DNA of 64,000 bases from NCBI RefSeq assembly GCF_009900715.1, contig NZ_JAAAJC010000002.1, positions 1 to 64,000 on the forward strand, in the 5' to 3' direction. A program made the position numbers and the translations under genes. Under the pieces are notes generated by a model. It was not told where the DNA came from and searched no databases. It was given only the letters and a program-made list of their open reading frames with translations. Positions 32,534 to 42,091 of the stretch are shown here, piece after piece. Within the stretch, counting starts at the first letter, position 1. The number at the start of each line of letters is the position of its first letter. The DNA is from Halococcus salsus. Lineage in GTDB: Archaea > Halobacteriota > Halobacteria > Halobacteriales > Halococcaceae.

Positions 32534-35500
32534 ATGAGCAGGTTCGAGGACGTCGCGGAGCGGTACGACCCCGACGCGGTCGAGGAGCGGGTGTTCGACT
32601 ACTGGGACGCGGTCGACGCCTACGAGCAGACCAAGGAGCACCGTGCCGACGCCGAGCCCTTCTTCTTCGTCGACGGCCCGCCGTACACCTCCGGGGCGGC
32701 CCACATGGGCACGACCTGGAACAAGACCCTGAAGGACGCCTACATCCGCTGGCATCGAATGCGCGGCTACGACGTCACCGACCGGCCGGGCTACGACATG
32801 CACGGGCTCCCCATCGAGACCCGCGTCGAGGAGAACCTCGGCTTCGAGAACAAGAAGGACATCGAGGAGTTCGGGATGGAGCCGTTCATCGAGGCGTGCA
32901 AGGAGTACGCCGACGAGCAGCTGGACGGTCTCCAGAGCGATTTCAAGTCCTTCGGCGTCTGGATGGACTGGGAGAACCCCTACCGGACCGTGAATCCCGA
33001 GTACATGGAGGCGGCGTGGTGGGCCTTCGGCGAGGCCGCCGACCGGGGACTCGTCGAGCAGGGCAAGCGCTCGATCACCCAGTGTCCGCGGTGTGAGACC
33101 GCCATCGCGAAGAACGAGGTCGAGTACCACGAGGTCGAGGACCCCTCGATCTACGTGAAATTCCCGCTCACGGACCGCGAGGGCAGCCTCGTGATCTGGA
33201 CCACGACCCCGTGGACGGTCCCCGCGAACACCTTCGTCGCGGTCGACGAGGACGTCGAGTATCTGGAGGTGCAGGCCGAACGCGACGGGGAGAGCGAGGT
33301 GCTCTACCTCGCCGACGGTGTAGTCGAGGACGTGCTGAAGAAGGGCGGGTACGACGACTACGAGGTGCTCGACGAGTTGGCCGGCGAGGAGCTGCTCGGC
33401 TGGGAATACGAGCGCCCGCTGGCGGACGTCCTCCCCGAGCGCGACGAGACCGAGGGTGCGTTCGAGGTCTATCACGCCGACTACGTCGAGGTCGACAGAA
33501 CTGGATTGGTTCACTCCGCGCCCGGCCACGGTCAGGAGGACTTCGAGCGCGGTTCGGAGCTCGGCCTGCCCGTGTTCTGTCCCGTCGGCGACGACGGGGT
33601 CTACCTCGACGGAGCCGGGAAGTACGCGGGCGAGTTCGTTCGCGACGCGAACCAGGAGATCATCGCGGACCTCGACGAGCGGGGCGCGCTGCTCGCCGAG
33701 GAGACCTACACTCACGACTACGGCCAGTGCTGGCGGTGCGATACGGACATCGTCTTCCTCGCCACCGACCAGTGGTTCGTGACGGTGACGGACGTCAAAG
33801 CGGAGATGCTCGCGAACATCGAGGACTCCGAGTGGTACCCCCCGGAGGCCCGCGACGGCCGCTTCCGGGACTTCGTGGAGGGCTCGCCCGACTGGAACGC
33901 CTCACGCCAGCGCTACTGGGGCATCCCGATCCCGATCTGGACCCCGGAGGACTGGGCCGGCGGGATGGACGAGGTGGTCGTGATCGCCACCCGCGAGGAG
34001 CTCGCCGAGCGGGTCGATCAGTCTATCGACCCCGAGACGGTCGACCTCCACCGCCCGACCGTCGACGACCTCACCATCACCGAGGACGGGAAGACGTACA
34101 CCCGCGTTCCGGACGTCTTCGACGTCTGGCTCGACTCGGCGGTGGCCTCGTGGGGCACGCTCGACTATCCCGAAGAGGAGGAAAAGTTCGAGGAGCTCTG
34201 GCCGGCCGACCTCATCATGGAGGCCCACGACCAGACCCGCGGCTGGTTCTGGTCACAGCTCGCGATGGGGACGACGGCGCTCGGGGAGGTCCCCTACGAG
34301 CGGGTGCTGATGCACGGCTACGCCAACATGCCCGACGGCCGCGGGATGTCGAAGTCGAAGAACATCACCGTCGAACCCGGCGAGGTCATCGCGGAGTACG
34401 GGGTCGACCCGATGCGGCTGTTCCTGCTCTCGGTGACCCCGCAGGGTGACGACATGCGCTTCTCGTGGGAGGAGACCGAGACGATGCAGCGCACCCTCAA
34501 CATCCTCTGGAACGTCTTCCGGTTCCCGCTGCCGTACATGCGCCTCGACGGCTTCGATCCCAGCGAAACGAGCCTCGACGACGTCTCCCTCGAACTGGAG
34601 GACGAGTGGGTGCTCTCGCGGCTCCAGACCGTGGAAGCCGAGATGACCGAGGGATGGGAGGAGTTCCGCCAGGACCGCGCGCTCAACGCGCTACTCGACT
34701 TCGTGGTCGAGGACGTCTCGCGGTTCTACGTCCAGAGCGTACGTGAGCGGATGTGGGAGGAGGCCGACAGCGACTCGAAGCGGGCGGCCTACGCCACCTT
34801 CTACGAGGTGCTCTCGGAGGTCGTGGCGTTGCTCGCACCCTACGCGCCGTTCGTGGCCGAGTCGATGTACGGCACCCTCACCGGCGACGACGGCTTCGAC
34901 ACCGTCCACATGCGCGACTGGCCCGAACCCGACGCGAACTACCGGGACCCCGACCTCGAACGCGAGGTGGCGGTCGCCCGCGGAGTCGAGGAGGCCGGCT
35001 CGGCGGCGCGCCAGCAGGCCGAACGCAAGCTCCGCTGGCCCGTCACCCGCGTCGTCGTCGACACCGAGAGCGAGGCGGTCGCTGACGCGGTGCGCTCGCG
35101 CTCGGCGATGGTCGAGGACCGGCTCAACGCCCGCCGCGTCGAGGTCGTCGGCCCCGACGAACAGTGGGGCGAGCTCCGCTACAGCGCCGAAGCCGACATG
35201 TCGGTGCTCGGCCCCGCGTTCGGCGAGCAGGCCGGCGAGGTGATGACCGCCCTCAACGAAGCCCGGATCGAGGAACCCACCCTCTCGGCGCTCGAAGACG
35301 CGGTGGCCGACGCGCTCGGTGAGTCGGTCGAGGTCACCGACGAGATGGTCGAGTTCGTGGTCGAACTCCCCGACGACGTGGCGGGGAGTTCGTTCGATGC
35401 GGAGGGCGGCGGCACCGTCTACGTCGACACCACGCTCACCGAGGATATCGAGAGCGAGGGCTACGCCCGCGACGTCGTCCGGCGTGTCCAGGAGATGCGC

Positions 35501-35719
35501 AAGGAGCTCGACCTCGACCTCGAAGCGCGGATCCGACTCGACCTCGATATCGCCGACGACCGGGTCGCCGACCTCGTCCGCGAGCACGAGGAGCTCATCA
35601 AGACGGAGGTTCGCGCCGAGGAGCTCGGCGCGGTGGCGGACGGCCACCGACGCGAGTGGGACGTCGAGGAGACGACCGTCGAGATCGCCATCGAGCCGCT
35701 CGTGGAAGCCCAGGCGTAG
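32534..35719 (+). CDS. ileS: Isoleucyl-tRNA synthetase
   Basis: 1061 aa class-I synthetase that charges tRNA-Ile. The HIGH motif appears as HMGT in GAAHMGTTWNK (about residue 56), and the KMSKS motif as MSKSKN in GRGMSKSKNITV (about 610). Zinc-type CxxC pairs are in TQCPRCETA and GQCWRCDTD. The CP1 editing domain (WTTTPWTVPANTFVAVDE) lies between, and the anticodon-binding and C-terminal zinc/tail domains follow. Length suits archaeal enzymes. A CTTTAG box 27 bases before the ATG fits a leaderless start. Confidence 0.97.
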   Translation: MSRFEDVAERYDPDAVEERVFDYWDAVDAYEQTKEHRADAEPFFFVDGPPYTSGAAHMGTTWNKTLKDAYIRWHRMRGYDVTDRPGYDMHGLPIETRVEENLGFENKKDIEEFGMEPFIEACKEYADEQLDGLQSDFKSFGVWMDWENPYRTVNPEYMEAAWWAFGEAADRGLVEQGKRSITQCPRCETAIAKNEVEYHEVEDPSIYVKFPLTDREGSLVIWTTTPWTVPANTFVAVDEDVEYLEVQAERDGESEVLYLADGVVEDVLKKGGYDDYEVLDELAGEELLGWEYERPLADVLPERDETEGAFEVYHADYVEVDRTGLVHSAPGHGQEDFERGSELGLPVFCPVGDDGVYLDGAGKYAGEFVRDANQEIIADLDERGALLAEETYTHDYGQCWRCDTDIVFLATDQWFVTVTDVKAEMLANIEDSEWYPPEARDGRFRDFVEGSPDWNASRQRYWGIPIPIWTPEDWAGGMDEVVVIATREELAERVDQSIDPETVDLHRPTVDDLTITEDGKTYTRVPDVFDVWLDSAVASWGTLDYPEEEEKFEELWPADLIMEAHDQTRGWFWSQLAMGTTALGEVPYERVLMHGYANMPDGRGMSKSKNITVEPGEVIAEYGVDPMRLFLLSVTPQGDDMRFSWEETETMQRTLNILWNVFRFPLPYMRLDGFDPSETSLDDVSLELEDEWVLSRLQTVEAEMTEGWEEFRQDRALNALLDFVVEDVSRFYVQSVRERMWEEADSDSKRAAYATFYEVLSEVVALLAPYAPFVAESMYGTLTGDDGFDTVHMRDWPEPDANYRDPDLEREVAVARGVEEAGSAARQQAERKLRWPVTRVVVDTESEAVADAVRSRSAMVEDRLNARRVEVVGPDEQWGELRYSAEADMSVLGPAFGEQAGEVMTALNEARIEEPTLSALEDAVADALGESVEVTDEMVEFVVELPDDVAGSSFDAEGGGTVYVDTTLTEDIESEGYARDVVRRVQEMRKELDLDLEARIRLDLDIADDRVADLVREHEELIKTEVRAEELGAVADGHRREWDVEETTVEIAIEPLVEAQA

Positions 35720-35786
35720 ACTTCGTCACGGGACCTCGATCGGTTCGTCGGATTTTCGAGCGTTCGGAGAAGCGACGAGAGGGTTC

Positions 35787-36524
35787 TCAGGCCGCCTCGG
35801 CCGTCCAGTGGTCGTAGGCCCGTGCGGCCGCGATGAAGAGGAAGACGACCCCGACCATGTCGACGAGCGTGCTGACCAGCGGCGCGAGGAAGGAGACGGG
35901 ACCGAGCACGCCGACGAGCAGCGTGCCCACGACCTGCAACACGACGCTCACGAGGACGAGCACGACCACCAGCCCCGCGACCGCGAGCGGCGCGTCCGCG
36001 AGCACGCCGAAGCTCCGCCGGAACGCCCGCACGACGTTGTCGTCCTCCACCGCGACGAACGCGAACGCGAACAGCGACGCCGCCGCGACGACCACGACGA
36101 CGACGAAACCGACCGCGATCCCGACGATTCCGAAGAGGCCCGCGAGCACGAGCCTGACGACGAGGGCGGCGAGCCCGACGACGAACACCCCGAGGAAGTT
36201 GAGGAGGCCGAACCCGAGGTTGTGGGTGAGGTGGTGGCGTTCGACGATCCCCCACTGGTCGGCGAAGACCCGGACGAGGAGGAGCGAGAGATACAACAGG
36301 ACCACGAGCAGGACGAGGCTCGCGACCAGTGGGAGCGGGCTGGCGGTGAGCAGCGGGGGCGAGGCCCCCCCGCCCGCCGCGATGAGTCCGAGGTCGGCCC
36401 CGCCGCTCGGAACCAGCGCGACCGCCGTCTCGACGACCACGAGCGCCAGAAGGACGAGCAGCGCGGGGCCGGTCGCCAGCCGTCGGAGCGACTCGCGGAG
36501 CACCGTGCCGACGCTAAATGCCAT
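35787..36524 (-). CDS. Multi-pass membrane protein (DUF7847-like)
   Basis: 245 aa with about six hydrophobic segments, rich in Val and Leu. The layout starts with FSVGTVLRESLRRLATGPAL, has a conserved-looking central stretch (RRSFGVLADAPLAVAGLV) and ends with VGVVFLFIAAARAYDHWTAE, similar to what I recall as DUF7847 or glycerophosphoryl-diester-phosphodiesterase-like membrane domains in Halobacteria. The family number is uncertain. Convergent with ileS. Function unknown. Confidence 0.7.
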   Translation of the reverse strand: MAFSVGTVLRESLRRLATGPALLVLLALVVVETAVALVPSGGADLGLIAAGGGASPPLLTASPLPLVASLVLLVVLLYLSLLLVRVFADQWGIVERHHLTHNLGFGLLNFLGVFVVGLAALVVRLVLAGLFGIVGIAVGFVVVVVVAAASLFAFAFVAVEDDNVVRAFRRSFGVLADAPLAVAGLVVVLVLVSVVLQVVGTLLVGVLGPVSFLAPLVSTLVDMVGVVFLFIAAARAYDHWTAEAA

Positions 36525-36605
36525 GTCGAATCGAATTCGAGCCGGAATACTGTGTTTTGCGGTTTCGAAACCGGTGGCGTGGACCGGTTCCGGGGACGTG
36601 GCCGG

Positions 36606-37562
36606 TCAGTTGGTTTCGAGCGGCGGGAGCATCCCCTCGATGCGCTCGATGTCGACGTCGAGCCAGTCGGGCACCTTGAGCTGGTCGCCGTACTCCGCGG
36701 GGTCCTGGTCGATCTCGAAGCCGGGCCCCATCGTCGCGTACTCGAAGACCGAGCCGCCCGGTTCGGTGATATAGCGCGAGTGGAAGTAGTCGCGGTCCTT
36801 GCGCGACGTGGTGATGTAGCCGTTCTCGCGAAGCAGGTCGCTCACCGCGTCCTGTTCCCAAGTGTTCTCCACCTGGAAGGCGACGTGGAGGTAGGTCCCG
36901 ATCCCCATCACGCCGTCGGGCGCGTTCGGGCGGATCAGCACGTCGACTTTGTCGGCACACGGCGCGTCCCCCGGCGCTCGATATCGGATGCGGTCGCCAC
37001 GCTGTGGGTGGGTAGCCTCGCCGATCCGATCCCAGCCCATCACTTCGAGGACGTCCATCGTGCCGGCGGGGTCGGCCGAGTGGATGGTCGTGTTGAACAT
37101 CCCGCGGATGGCGTGCTCGGCGGGCACGTCGTTGCCCTCGGTCCAGGGTTCGATATCGGACTCGCCGGTCACGAGTTCGAAGGGTAAGCCGTCGGGGTCG
37201 GTGAACTCGATGGCGGTCTCGCCGAAGCGTTCGTCCATCGTGTAGGTGACCTCGTGGTCCTCGAAGCGGCCCTGCCAGTACTCGACCGACCCCTCCGGGA
37301 TGGTCAGCCCGACCGACCGGAGCTTCCCCTTCCCGACCACGCCCTGCTCCATCGGCATGTTGGTCATCGGGAAGTAGGTCACGATCGAACCGGGGGTGCC
37401 CACCTCGTCGCCGTAGTAGAGGTGGTAGATCTTCTCCGGGACGTCGAATCTGACCGTGCGCTTGACGAAGCGGAGGCCCAGCACGTTCGTGAAGAAGTCG
37501 TAGTTCTCCTGGGGGTCGTCACAGAACGCGGTGACGTGGTGGATTCCGTCTATGTTCGGCAT
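36606..37562 (-). CDS. Ring-cleaving dioxygenase of the VOC superfamily (MhqO-like)
   Basis: 318 aa from the ATG at 37562 (PNIDGIHHVTAFCDDPQENY). Two VOC (glyoxalase/bleomycin) modules are visible. The first carries the metal-ligand His in IHHVTAF; the second starts near residue 150 (MFNTTIHSADPAGTMDVLEV) and ends with HSRYITEPGGSVFEYATMGPG, where the Glu ligand lies. MhqO/LinE-type proteins open hydroquinone or catechol rings or act in quinone resistance. It is a single gene, possibly cotranscribed with the hydrolase upstream. Confidence 0.85.
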   Translation of the reverse strand: MPNIDGIHHVTAFCDDPQENYDFFTNVLGLRFVKRTVRFDVPEKIYHLYYGDEVGTPGSIVTYFPMTNMPMEQGVVGKGKLRSVGLTIPEGSVEYWQGRFEDHEVTYTMDERFGETAIEFTDPDGLPFELVTGESDIEPWTEGNDVPAEHAIRGMFNTTIHSADPAGTMDVLEVMGWDRIGEATHPQRGDRIRYRAPGDAPCADKVDVLIRPNAPDGVMGIGTYLHVAFQVENTWEQDAVSDLLRENGYITTSRKDRDYFHSRYITEPGGSVFEYATMGPGFEIDQDPAEYGDQLKVPDWLDVDIERIEGMLPPLETN

Positions 37563-37670
37563 GGTGTGGTCCGGCACCACATACGACGGGGCCCTAAATG
37601 TAATTGTTGTTTACAGAAGACTTTGCAGGGCGGTCAGTCGCCGGTCGATGCGGGTAGCGGGACCACCGGC

Positions 37671-38489
37671 TCACATCCCACGAACGAACTCGCGAAGCTC
37701 CTCGTTGAATCGTTCAGGAGCCTCCCGGAACGGCGTGTGGCCGACGGCCGGATAGAGCGAGGTTCGCGCGTCCGAGGCGAGCGCTGCGGTGACTTCGACC
37801 GCCCTCGGTTCGACGATCCGGTCCTCCGCGCCGTGGGTGAACAGCAGGGGAACGTCGAGTTCGGCGACCGTCTCCCGGTGTGAGAGGGTTCGTGAGCGCA
37901 TCCCGTCGCGGACGAACGGCGGGACGACGACGTTGTAGCCGAGGACGAAGTAGCGCTCGACCGGATCGAGGTCGCCCACGACGGAGCGCTCGACGAACCG
38001 TTCGAGCGTCCGCACGCTCTCCTCGGCGTCCTCTGAGGTGATGGCGGGGAACAGTTCGAGATAGGCCGAACCGAGCAGTTCGGTCGCGGCGTCGGTGCCC
38101 ATCCCGGAGACGACGCCGACGAAGTTCACCCCTCGAATATCGTCGGTTCCGTACGCGCGGAGGTAGTCGAGGGCGACCAGACAACCGTACGACCACGCCA
38201 CGATGACCACCTCGTCGAGGGTCTCGACGACGGCCTGTACGTCCGCCGCCCAGAGCGACGAGTCGGTGTAGGCGCGCTTCTCACGAGGGGTCTCCGAGCG
38301 GCCGTGACCCCGGTTGTCCACCCGCACGAGGCGGAACTCGTCGGCGAGGGGCGACTCGAACTGCTTCGTCCACGACAGCCGGCTCTGGGAGTAGCCGTGG
38401 AGGAACAGGACAGTCGGTCCGTCCGCGGGTCCCGTCTCCTCGACGTAGAGCTCCACGCCATCGCCGCCGCGAACCGTCCGTGATCGCAT
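37671..38489 (-). CDS. Alpha/beta-fold hydrolase
   Basis: 272 aa from the ATG at 38489; an ATG at 38516 would add nine residues. The oxyanion loop is in VLFLHGYSQSRLSW, the nucleophile elbow is AWSYGCL (Ser near residue 100), the acid Asp is in GAEDRIV and the catalytic His in YPAVGHTPFRE. It belongs to the epoxide hydrolase/haloperoxidase/esterase-like group. No signal peptide, so cytoplasmic. Upstream of the VOC dioxygenase on the same strand, a pairing that hints at aromatic or ester breakdown. Confidence 0.87.
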   Translation of the reverse strand: MRSRTVRGGDGVELYVEETGPADGPTVLFLHGYSQSRLSWTKQFESPLADEFRLVRVDNRGHGRSETPREKRAYTDSSLWAADVQAVVETLDEVVIVAWSYGCLVALDYLRAYGTDDIRGVNFVGVVSGMGTDAATELLGSAYLELFPAITSEDAEESVRTLERFVERSVVGDLDPVERYFVLGYNVVVPPFVRDGMRSRTLSHRETVAELDVPLLFTHGAEDRIVEPRAVEVTAALASDARTSLYPAVGHTPFREAPERFNEELREFVRGM

Positions 38490-38607
38490 GACGGTCGAGA
38501 GACGGTACCGAGTCATTTGATTCTTCGTGCCGTCGTCGACCCGAGAGACCGAGCGAGCGCGCTGCTGTGGACTGAAGGTATAAACTCCCGCCGAGCCAGT
38601 CTCGACC

Positions 38608-39609
38608 ATGGCACCGCCGTATCCGACTCAGCGCCCGACGGACGCGACACACCTCCCGGCGGACGAGTTCGACCTCCCGACGGAACTCCTCAACCTCCCG
38701 TGGATCGACAGCCACACCCACGCCCAGACCCTCTCGTGGGCGGACCGCGAGCGCTACTCGCTGGCCGGCTGTCGCGCGATGGTGATGGTCGCGTCGGGCT
38801 ATCACTGGACGCCGTACAAACCCGTGACCGCCGCGGACGTCCGATACCTCTGGGACGACGCGATCAACCGTCGGCGGGCGATCGAACGTAACCACTTCTT
38901 CGAGGCCGGGCTCGCGCTCGGGGCGCACACGGGCGTCCGGATCGAGAACCCGGCCGACCTCGTCGGCTCGATGGCCGACTACTGCGGGCTCGACGAGGTC
39001 GTCGCCGTCGGTGAGACGGGGATCACCCCGGCCCAACACGTCGAGTCGTGGGATCTCGACGCCCAGTTCGAGCTCGTGCAGGCCCAGATGGAGCTCGCGG
39101 ACGAACACGACCTGCCGGTGATCCTCCACACCCCGAACGCGACCGGCGAGGGACCGGACTACCGACCGGGTGTCGGGCTACCGGGGTTCGAGCTGAACAC
39201 CGAACTCGCCGAGGAGCCGGTGCTCACCGGCGAAAACCCCGCGCTCGAAGCCGTCGAGATCGACGTCGACGCCGCGCGGGAGGCGGGGCTCGCGGAGGAG
39301 CGGATCGTCGCCTCCCACGCCGACCCCAACAACGTCGACTACCTGCTCGGCGAGACGGACTGCTATGCGAGCTTCACCGTCGGCTACGAGTGGCTGACGG
39401 GCGTCTCGGCCGCCGACGTCGCCGCGGCCATCGAGGCGTACGGCCCCGATCGGGTGCTCGTCGAGACGGACTGTGCGAACGTGCTCGACACGGACGTCTT
39501 CTCGGTCAAACGGACGATCCTCGAACTCTACCGCCTCGGGATCGATATCGACGACATCCGACAGGTCGTCTTCGAGAACCCCCGGAGCGTCTACGGCCTC
39601 GCGGATTGA
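38608..39609 (+). CDS. TatD-like metal-dependent hydrolase
   Basis: 333 aa amidohydrolase-fold protein. Metal ligands are visible in order: HTH in IDSHTHAQ (near residue 34), Glu in VGETGIT, His in VILHTPN, His in ASHADPN and Asp in VETDCAN. Compared with canonical TatD nucleases (about 260 aa) it carries an N-terminal extension and a distinctive ASGYHWTPYKPV segment, resembling the EboB/TatD-like branch in the ebo cluster as I recall it. Substrate unknown. Divergent from the hydrolase gene. Confidence 0.83.
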   Translation: MAPPYPTQRPTDATHLPADEFDLPTELLNLPWIDSHTHAQTLSWADRERYSLAGCRAMVMVASGYHWTPYKPVTAADVRYLWDDAINRRRAIERNHFFEAGLALGAHTGVRIENPADLVGSMADYCGLDEVVAVGETGITPAQHVESWDLDAQFELVQAQMELADEHDLPVILHTPNATGEGPDYRPGVGLPGFELNTELAEEPVLTGENPALEAVEIDVDAAREAGLAEERIVASHADPNNVDYLLGETDCYASFTVGYEWLTGVSAADVAAAIEAYGPDRVLVETDCANVLDTDVFSVKRTILELYRLGIDIDDIRQVVFENPRSVYGLAD

Positions 39610-39634
39610 GCCCGCTCGGGAGCTGCCACGAGCC

Positions 39635-40495
39635 TCAGTCGTAGTCGTAGAACCCGCGACCGGTCTTCTTTCCCAGGTCGCCCGCCTCGACCTTGCGTTT
39701 CAGGAGGTAGGCGGGCGTGTAGCGGTCGCCGAGTTCGTCGTGGAGCGTTTGCGTCGCGTCGAGGCAGATGTCGAGCCCGATGTGGTCGGCCAACTCGAGG
39801 GGCCCCATCGGGACGTTGGTCCCGAGCTTCATCCCGCAGTCGATGTCGGCCTTCGTGGCGACACCCTCGTCGAAGGCTCTGATCCCCTCATTGATCCACG
39901 GCATCAGGATCCGGTTCGAGACGAAGCCCGGTTTGTCGTCGGACTCCCAGGTTTCTTTACCCAAGTCCTCGGCGAACGCGTGAGCGAGGTCGACCACTGC
40001 CGCGTCGGTGTGCTCGCCGACGACCAACTCGACGCCCTTCATCACGGGCACGGGGTTCATGAAGTGGAGCCCCACGACGAGGTCGGGCCGCTCGGTCGCG
40101 CTCGCGATGGATGTCACTGAAAGGGTACTCGTGTTGGTCGCGAGCACCACGTCCTCGGGCACGACCTCGTCGAGGTCCGCGAAGATGTCCTGTTTCACGG
40201 TCATATTCTCGACGGCGGCCTCGACCACGAGGTCGCAGTCGGCGAGCGCGTCGAGATCGGTGGTGCCCGTGACCCGCTCGCGGGCACTCTCGGCTTCCTC
40301 GTCGGTGAGTTTCTCGCTGCCGACCAATCTGTCGAGACTGCTCTCGATGGCGTCGAGGCCCCGGTCGACGAACTCGGTTTCGATGTCACGCATCACCACG
40401 TCGTAGCCGGCCATCGCCGCGACCTGGGCGATGCCGTTGCCCATCGTGCCCGCACCGACGACGCCCACGGTCGAGATCGAATCGAGCTCTCGCAT
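39635..40495 (-). CDS. 3-hydroxyacyl-CoA dehydrogenase
   Basis: 286 aa. NAD motif GVVGAGTMGNGIAQVAAMAG at residues 9-28, catalytic His in VVGLHFMNPVPVMKGVELV (about residue 136) and a C-terminal helical domain with FVSNRILMPWINEGI. This is the short form without a hydratase domain, as in clostridial Hbd and haloarchaeal beta-oxidation or PHA pathways. It oxidises 3-hydroxyacyl-CoA to 3-ketoacyl-CoA. It lies downstream of the LeuA-type gene on the same strand, but 90 bases away. Confidence 0.93.
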   Translation of the reverse strand: MRELDSISTVGVVGAGTMGNGIAQVAAMAGYDVVMRDIETEFVDRGLDAIESSLDRLVGSEKLTDEEAESARERVTGTTDLDALADCDLVVEAAVENMTVKQDIFADLDEVVPEDVVLATNTSTLSVTSIASATERPDLVVGLHFMNPVPVMKGVELVVGEHTDAAVVDLAHAFAEDLGKETWESDDKPGFVSNRILMPWINEGIRAFDEGVATKADIDCGMKLGTNVPMGPLELADHIGLDICLDATQTLHDELGDRYTPAYLLKRKVEAGDLGKKTGRGFYDYD

Positions 40496-40585
40496 GGGTC
40501 GGGTCGGGACGGTGCGGTCGTAAGCCTGCTGATGCGGCGGCGGAGGGGGCGGTGGCGGACGGGGCGCGATGGTGGAGTGGCGAGG

Positions 40586-42091
40586 TCAGGCGAGCAGGCG
40601 GTCGAACGCCTCGACCATCGCCGCGACGCTCGCGCGCGTGATGTCGGTGTCGCTGGCCGCCACCGACACTGACTGGTCGTCGCGCGTCATCTCGATCTCG
40701 ACCGTGACGACCGCGTCGGTCCCACCCGTGATCGCGTCGACGTGGTAGGAATCGAGGGTCGCGTCGCCCCGTGGACCGAGCGCGCTCCGAACGGCCTTGA
40801 CCGCCGCGTCGACCGGGCCACTCCCGGTGCCGCTGGCGGTGCGCTCCTCGCCATCCACCACCAGTTTGACGCTGGCCGCGGGGGTGCCGTTGCCGCTCGC
40901 GGCCGTGAGGTCTTCGAGTTCGACCCGGCGCTCGCGCTCGCGACCCTGTACGGTTTCGGCGAGCGCGAGCACGTCGGCGTCGGTGACGCGCTTGCCCGTG
41001 TCGCCGAGGTCGGTCACGCGGTCCGTGACCTCCGCGAGTTCGTCGGGGCTCACCGCGACCTGGTGTTCGGCGAGCGCGGCCTCGACGCCCGCCCGACCCG
41101 CGTGTTTGCCGAGCGCGAGCCGTCGTTCCCGACCGACGGTTTCCGGCGGATAGGGTTCGTACATCGCGTCGTCCTTCAGCTGGCCGTCGGTGTGGATCCC
41201 CGACTCGTGGGTGAAGGCGTTCTCGCCGACGACGGCCTTGTTGGGCGCGAGCGGGATCCCCGTGAAGTCCGCGACGGTTCGCGCGAGGTCGTACAACCCT
41301 GTTGTGTCGACCGTCTCGACGTCGTAGCCCTCCGCGAGCGCGATGGCGACCTCTTCGAGCGCGACGTTGCCCGCACGTTCGCCGATGCCGTTTACCGTCG
41401 TGTGGACGAGGTCGGCCCCCGCCGCGAGCGAGGCCAGCGCGTTCGTCACCGCCAGCCCGAGGTCGTCGTGGGTGTGGGTGCTCGTCGGGCCGAGTTCGGC
41501 CAGCGCCGAGACGGCCTCCATCGTTCGCTCGGGGGTCGCGTAGCCAACGGTATCGCAGTAGCACACCCTATCCGCGCCCGCTTTCAGGGCTTCACCCATG
41601 AGTTCCGTGAGGAACTCGGTGTCGGCGCGGCTCCCATCCTCGCCGAGTACCTCGACCCAGAGGCCGTGGTCGCGGGCGTACTCGGTGAGCTCGACGGTGG
41701 TCTCGACGACCCCGCCACGGGTGGTGCCGACTTTTTGCTCGATGTGGCGCTCGCTCGCGGGCACCACGAGGTTGACCCCGTCGACCCCGCAGTCGAGTGC
41801 GAGGTCGATGTCGGATCGGATGCCGCGGCAGAAGCTCGTGACCCGCGCGTCGGGGTTCGACTGGGCGACTCGCGAGATGGTCTCGCGCTCGCCCGCGCCG
41901 GTGCAGGCGCTCCCGGCTTCGATCACCGAGACCCCGGTGGCATCGAGCTTGCGTGCGATCTCGACCTTCTGGTCGGGCGAGAGCGACACGCCCGGGGCTT
42001 GTTCCCCGTCGCGAAGCGTCGTATCGAGAAACTGTGCGTCAGTATCGGACAGCGGAGTGGTTTCGGGGGAGCCCCCGAATAAAACGTTCAC
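40586..42091 (-). CDS. leuA: 2-isopropylmalate/citramalate synthase family (LeuA-type)
   Basis: 501 aa. An HMGL-like TIM barrel with FLDTTLRDGEQAPGVSLS near residue 22, metal ligands in STHTHDDLGLAVTNAL, NGIGERAGN and the ENAFTHESGIHTDG segment, then the C-terminal LeuA dimer/allosteric domain (residues about 375-500). It condenses acetyl-CoA with 2-oxoisovalerate (leucine) or pyruvate (citramalate, isoleucine); the two cannot be told apart with certainty here. The likely start is GTG at 42091. A TTTAA box lies at 42130-42136, and a perfect palindrome covers codons 5-10. Confidence 0.88.
   Translation of the reverse strand: MNVLFGGSPETTPLSDTDAQFLDTTLRDGEQAPGVSLSPDQKVEIARKLDATGVSVIEAGSACTGAGERETISRVAQSNPDARVTSFCRGIRSDIDLALDCGVDGVNLVVPASERHIEQKVGTTRGGVVETTVELTEYARDHGLWVEVLGEDGSRADTEFLTELMGEALKAGADRVCYCDTVGYATPERTMEAVSALAELGPTSTHTHDDLGLAVTNALASLAAGADLVHTTVNGIGERAGNVALEEVAIALAEGYDVETVDTTGLYDLARTVADFTGIPLAPNKAVVGENAFTHESGIHTDGQLKDDAMYEPYPPETVGRERRLALGKHAGRAGVEAALAEHQVAVSPDELAEVTDRVTDLGDTGKRVTDADVLALAETVQGRERERRVELEDLTAASGNGTPAASVKLVVDGEERTASGTGSGPVDAAVKAVRSALGPRGDATLDSYHVDAITGGTDAVVTVEIEMTRDDQSVSVAASDTDITRASVAAMVEAFDRLLA
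42062..42079. promoter_or_regulatory. Perfect palindrome in the leuA 5' end
   Basis: TTCGGGGG-AG-CCCCCGAA, 8-base arms, within codons 5-10 of the LeuA-type gene. On the mRNA it would form a strong hairpin just after the start. An out-of-frame ATG at 42098 opens a 19-codon ORF through the same hairpin. This could be a translational or attenuation device. Confidence 0.35.

Noticed and set aside
32440-32535. N-terminal extension of the uracil-DNA glycosylase to the ATG at 32535
   Set aside because: The extra 32 residues are not acidic and would overlap the ileS start. The family-typical N-terminus begins at the GTG at 32439.
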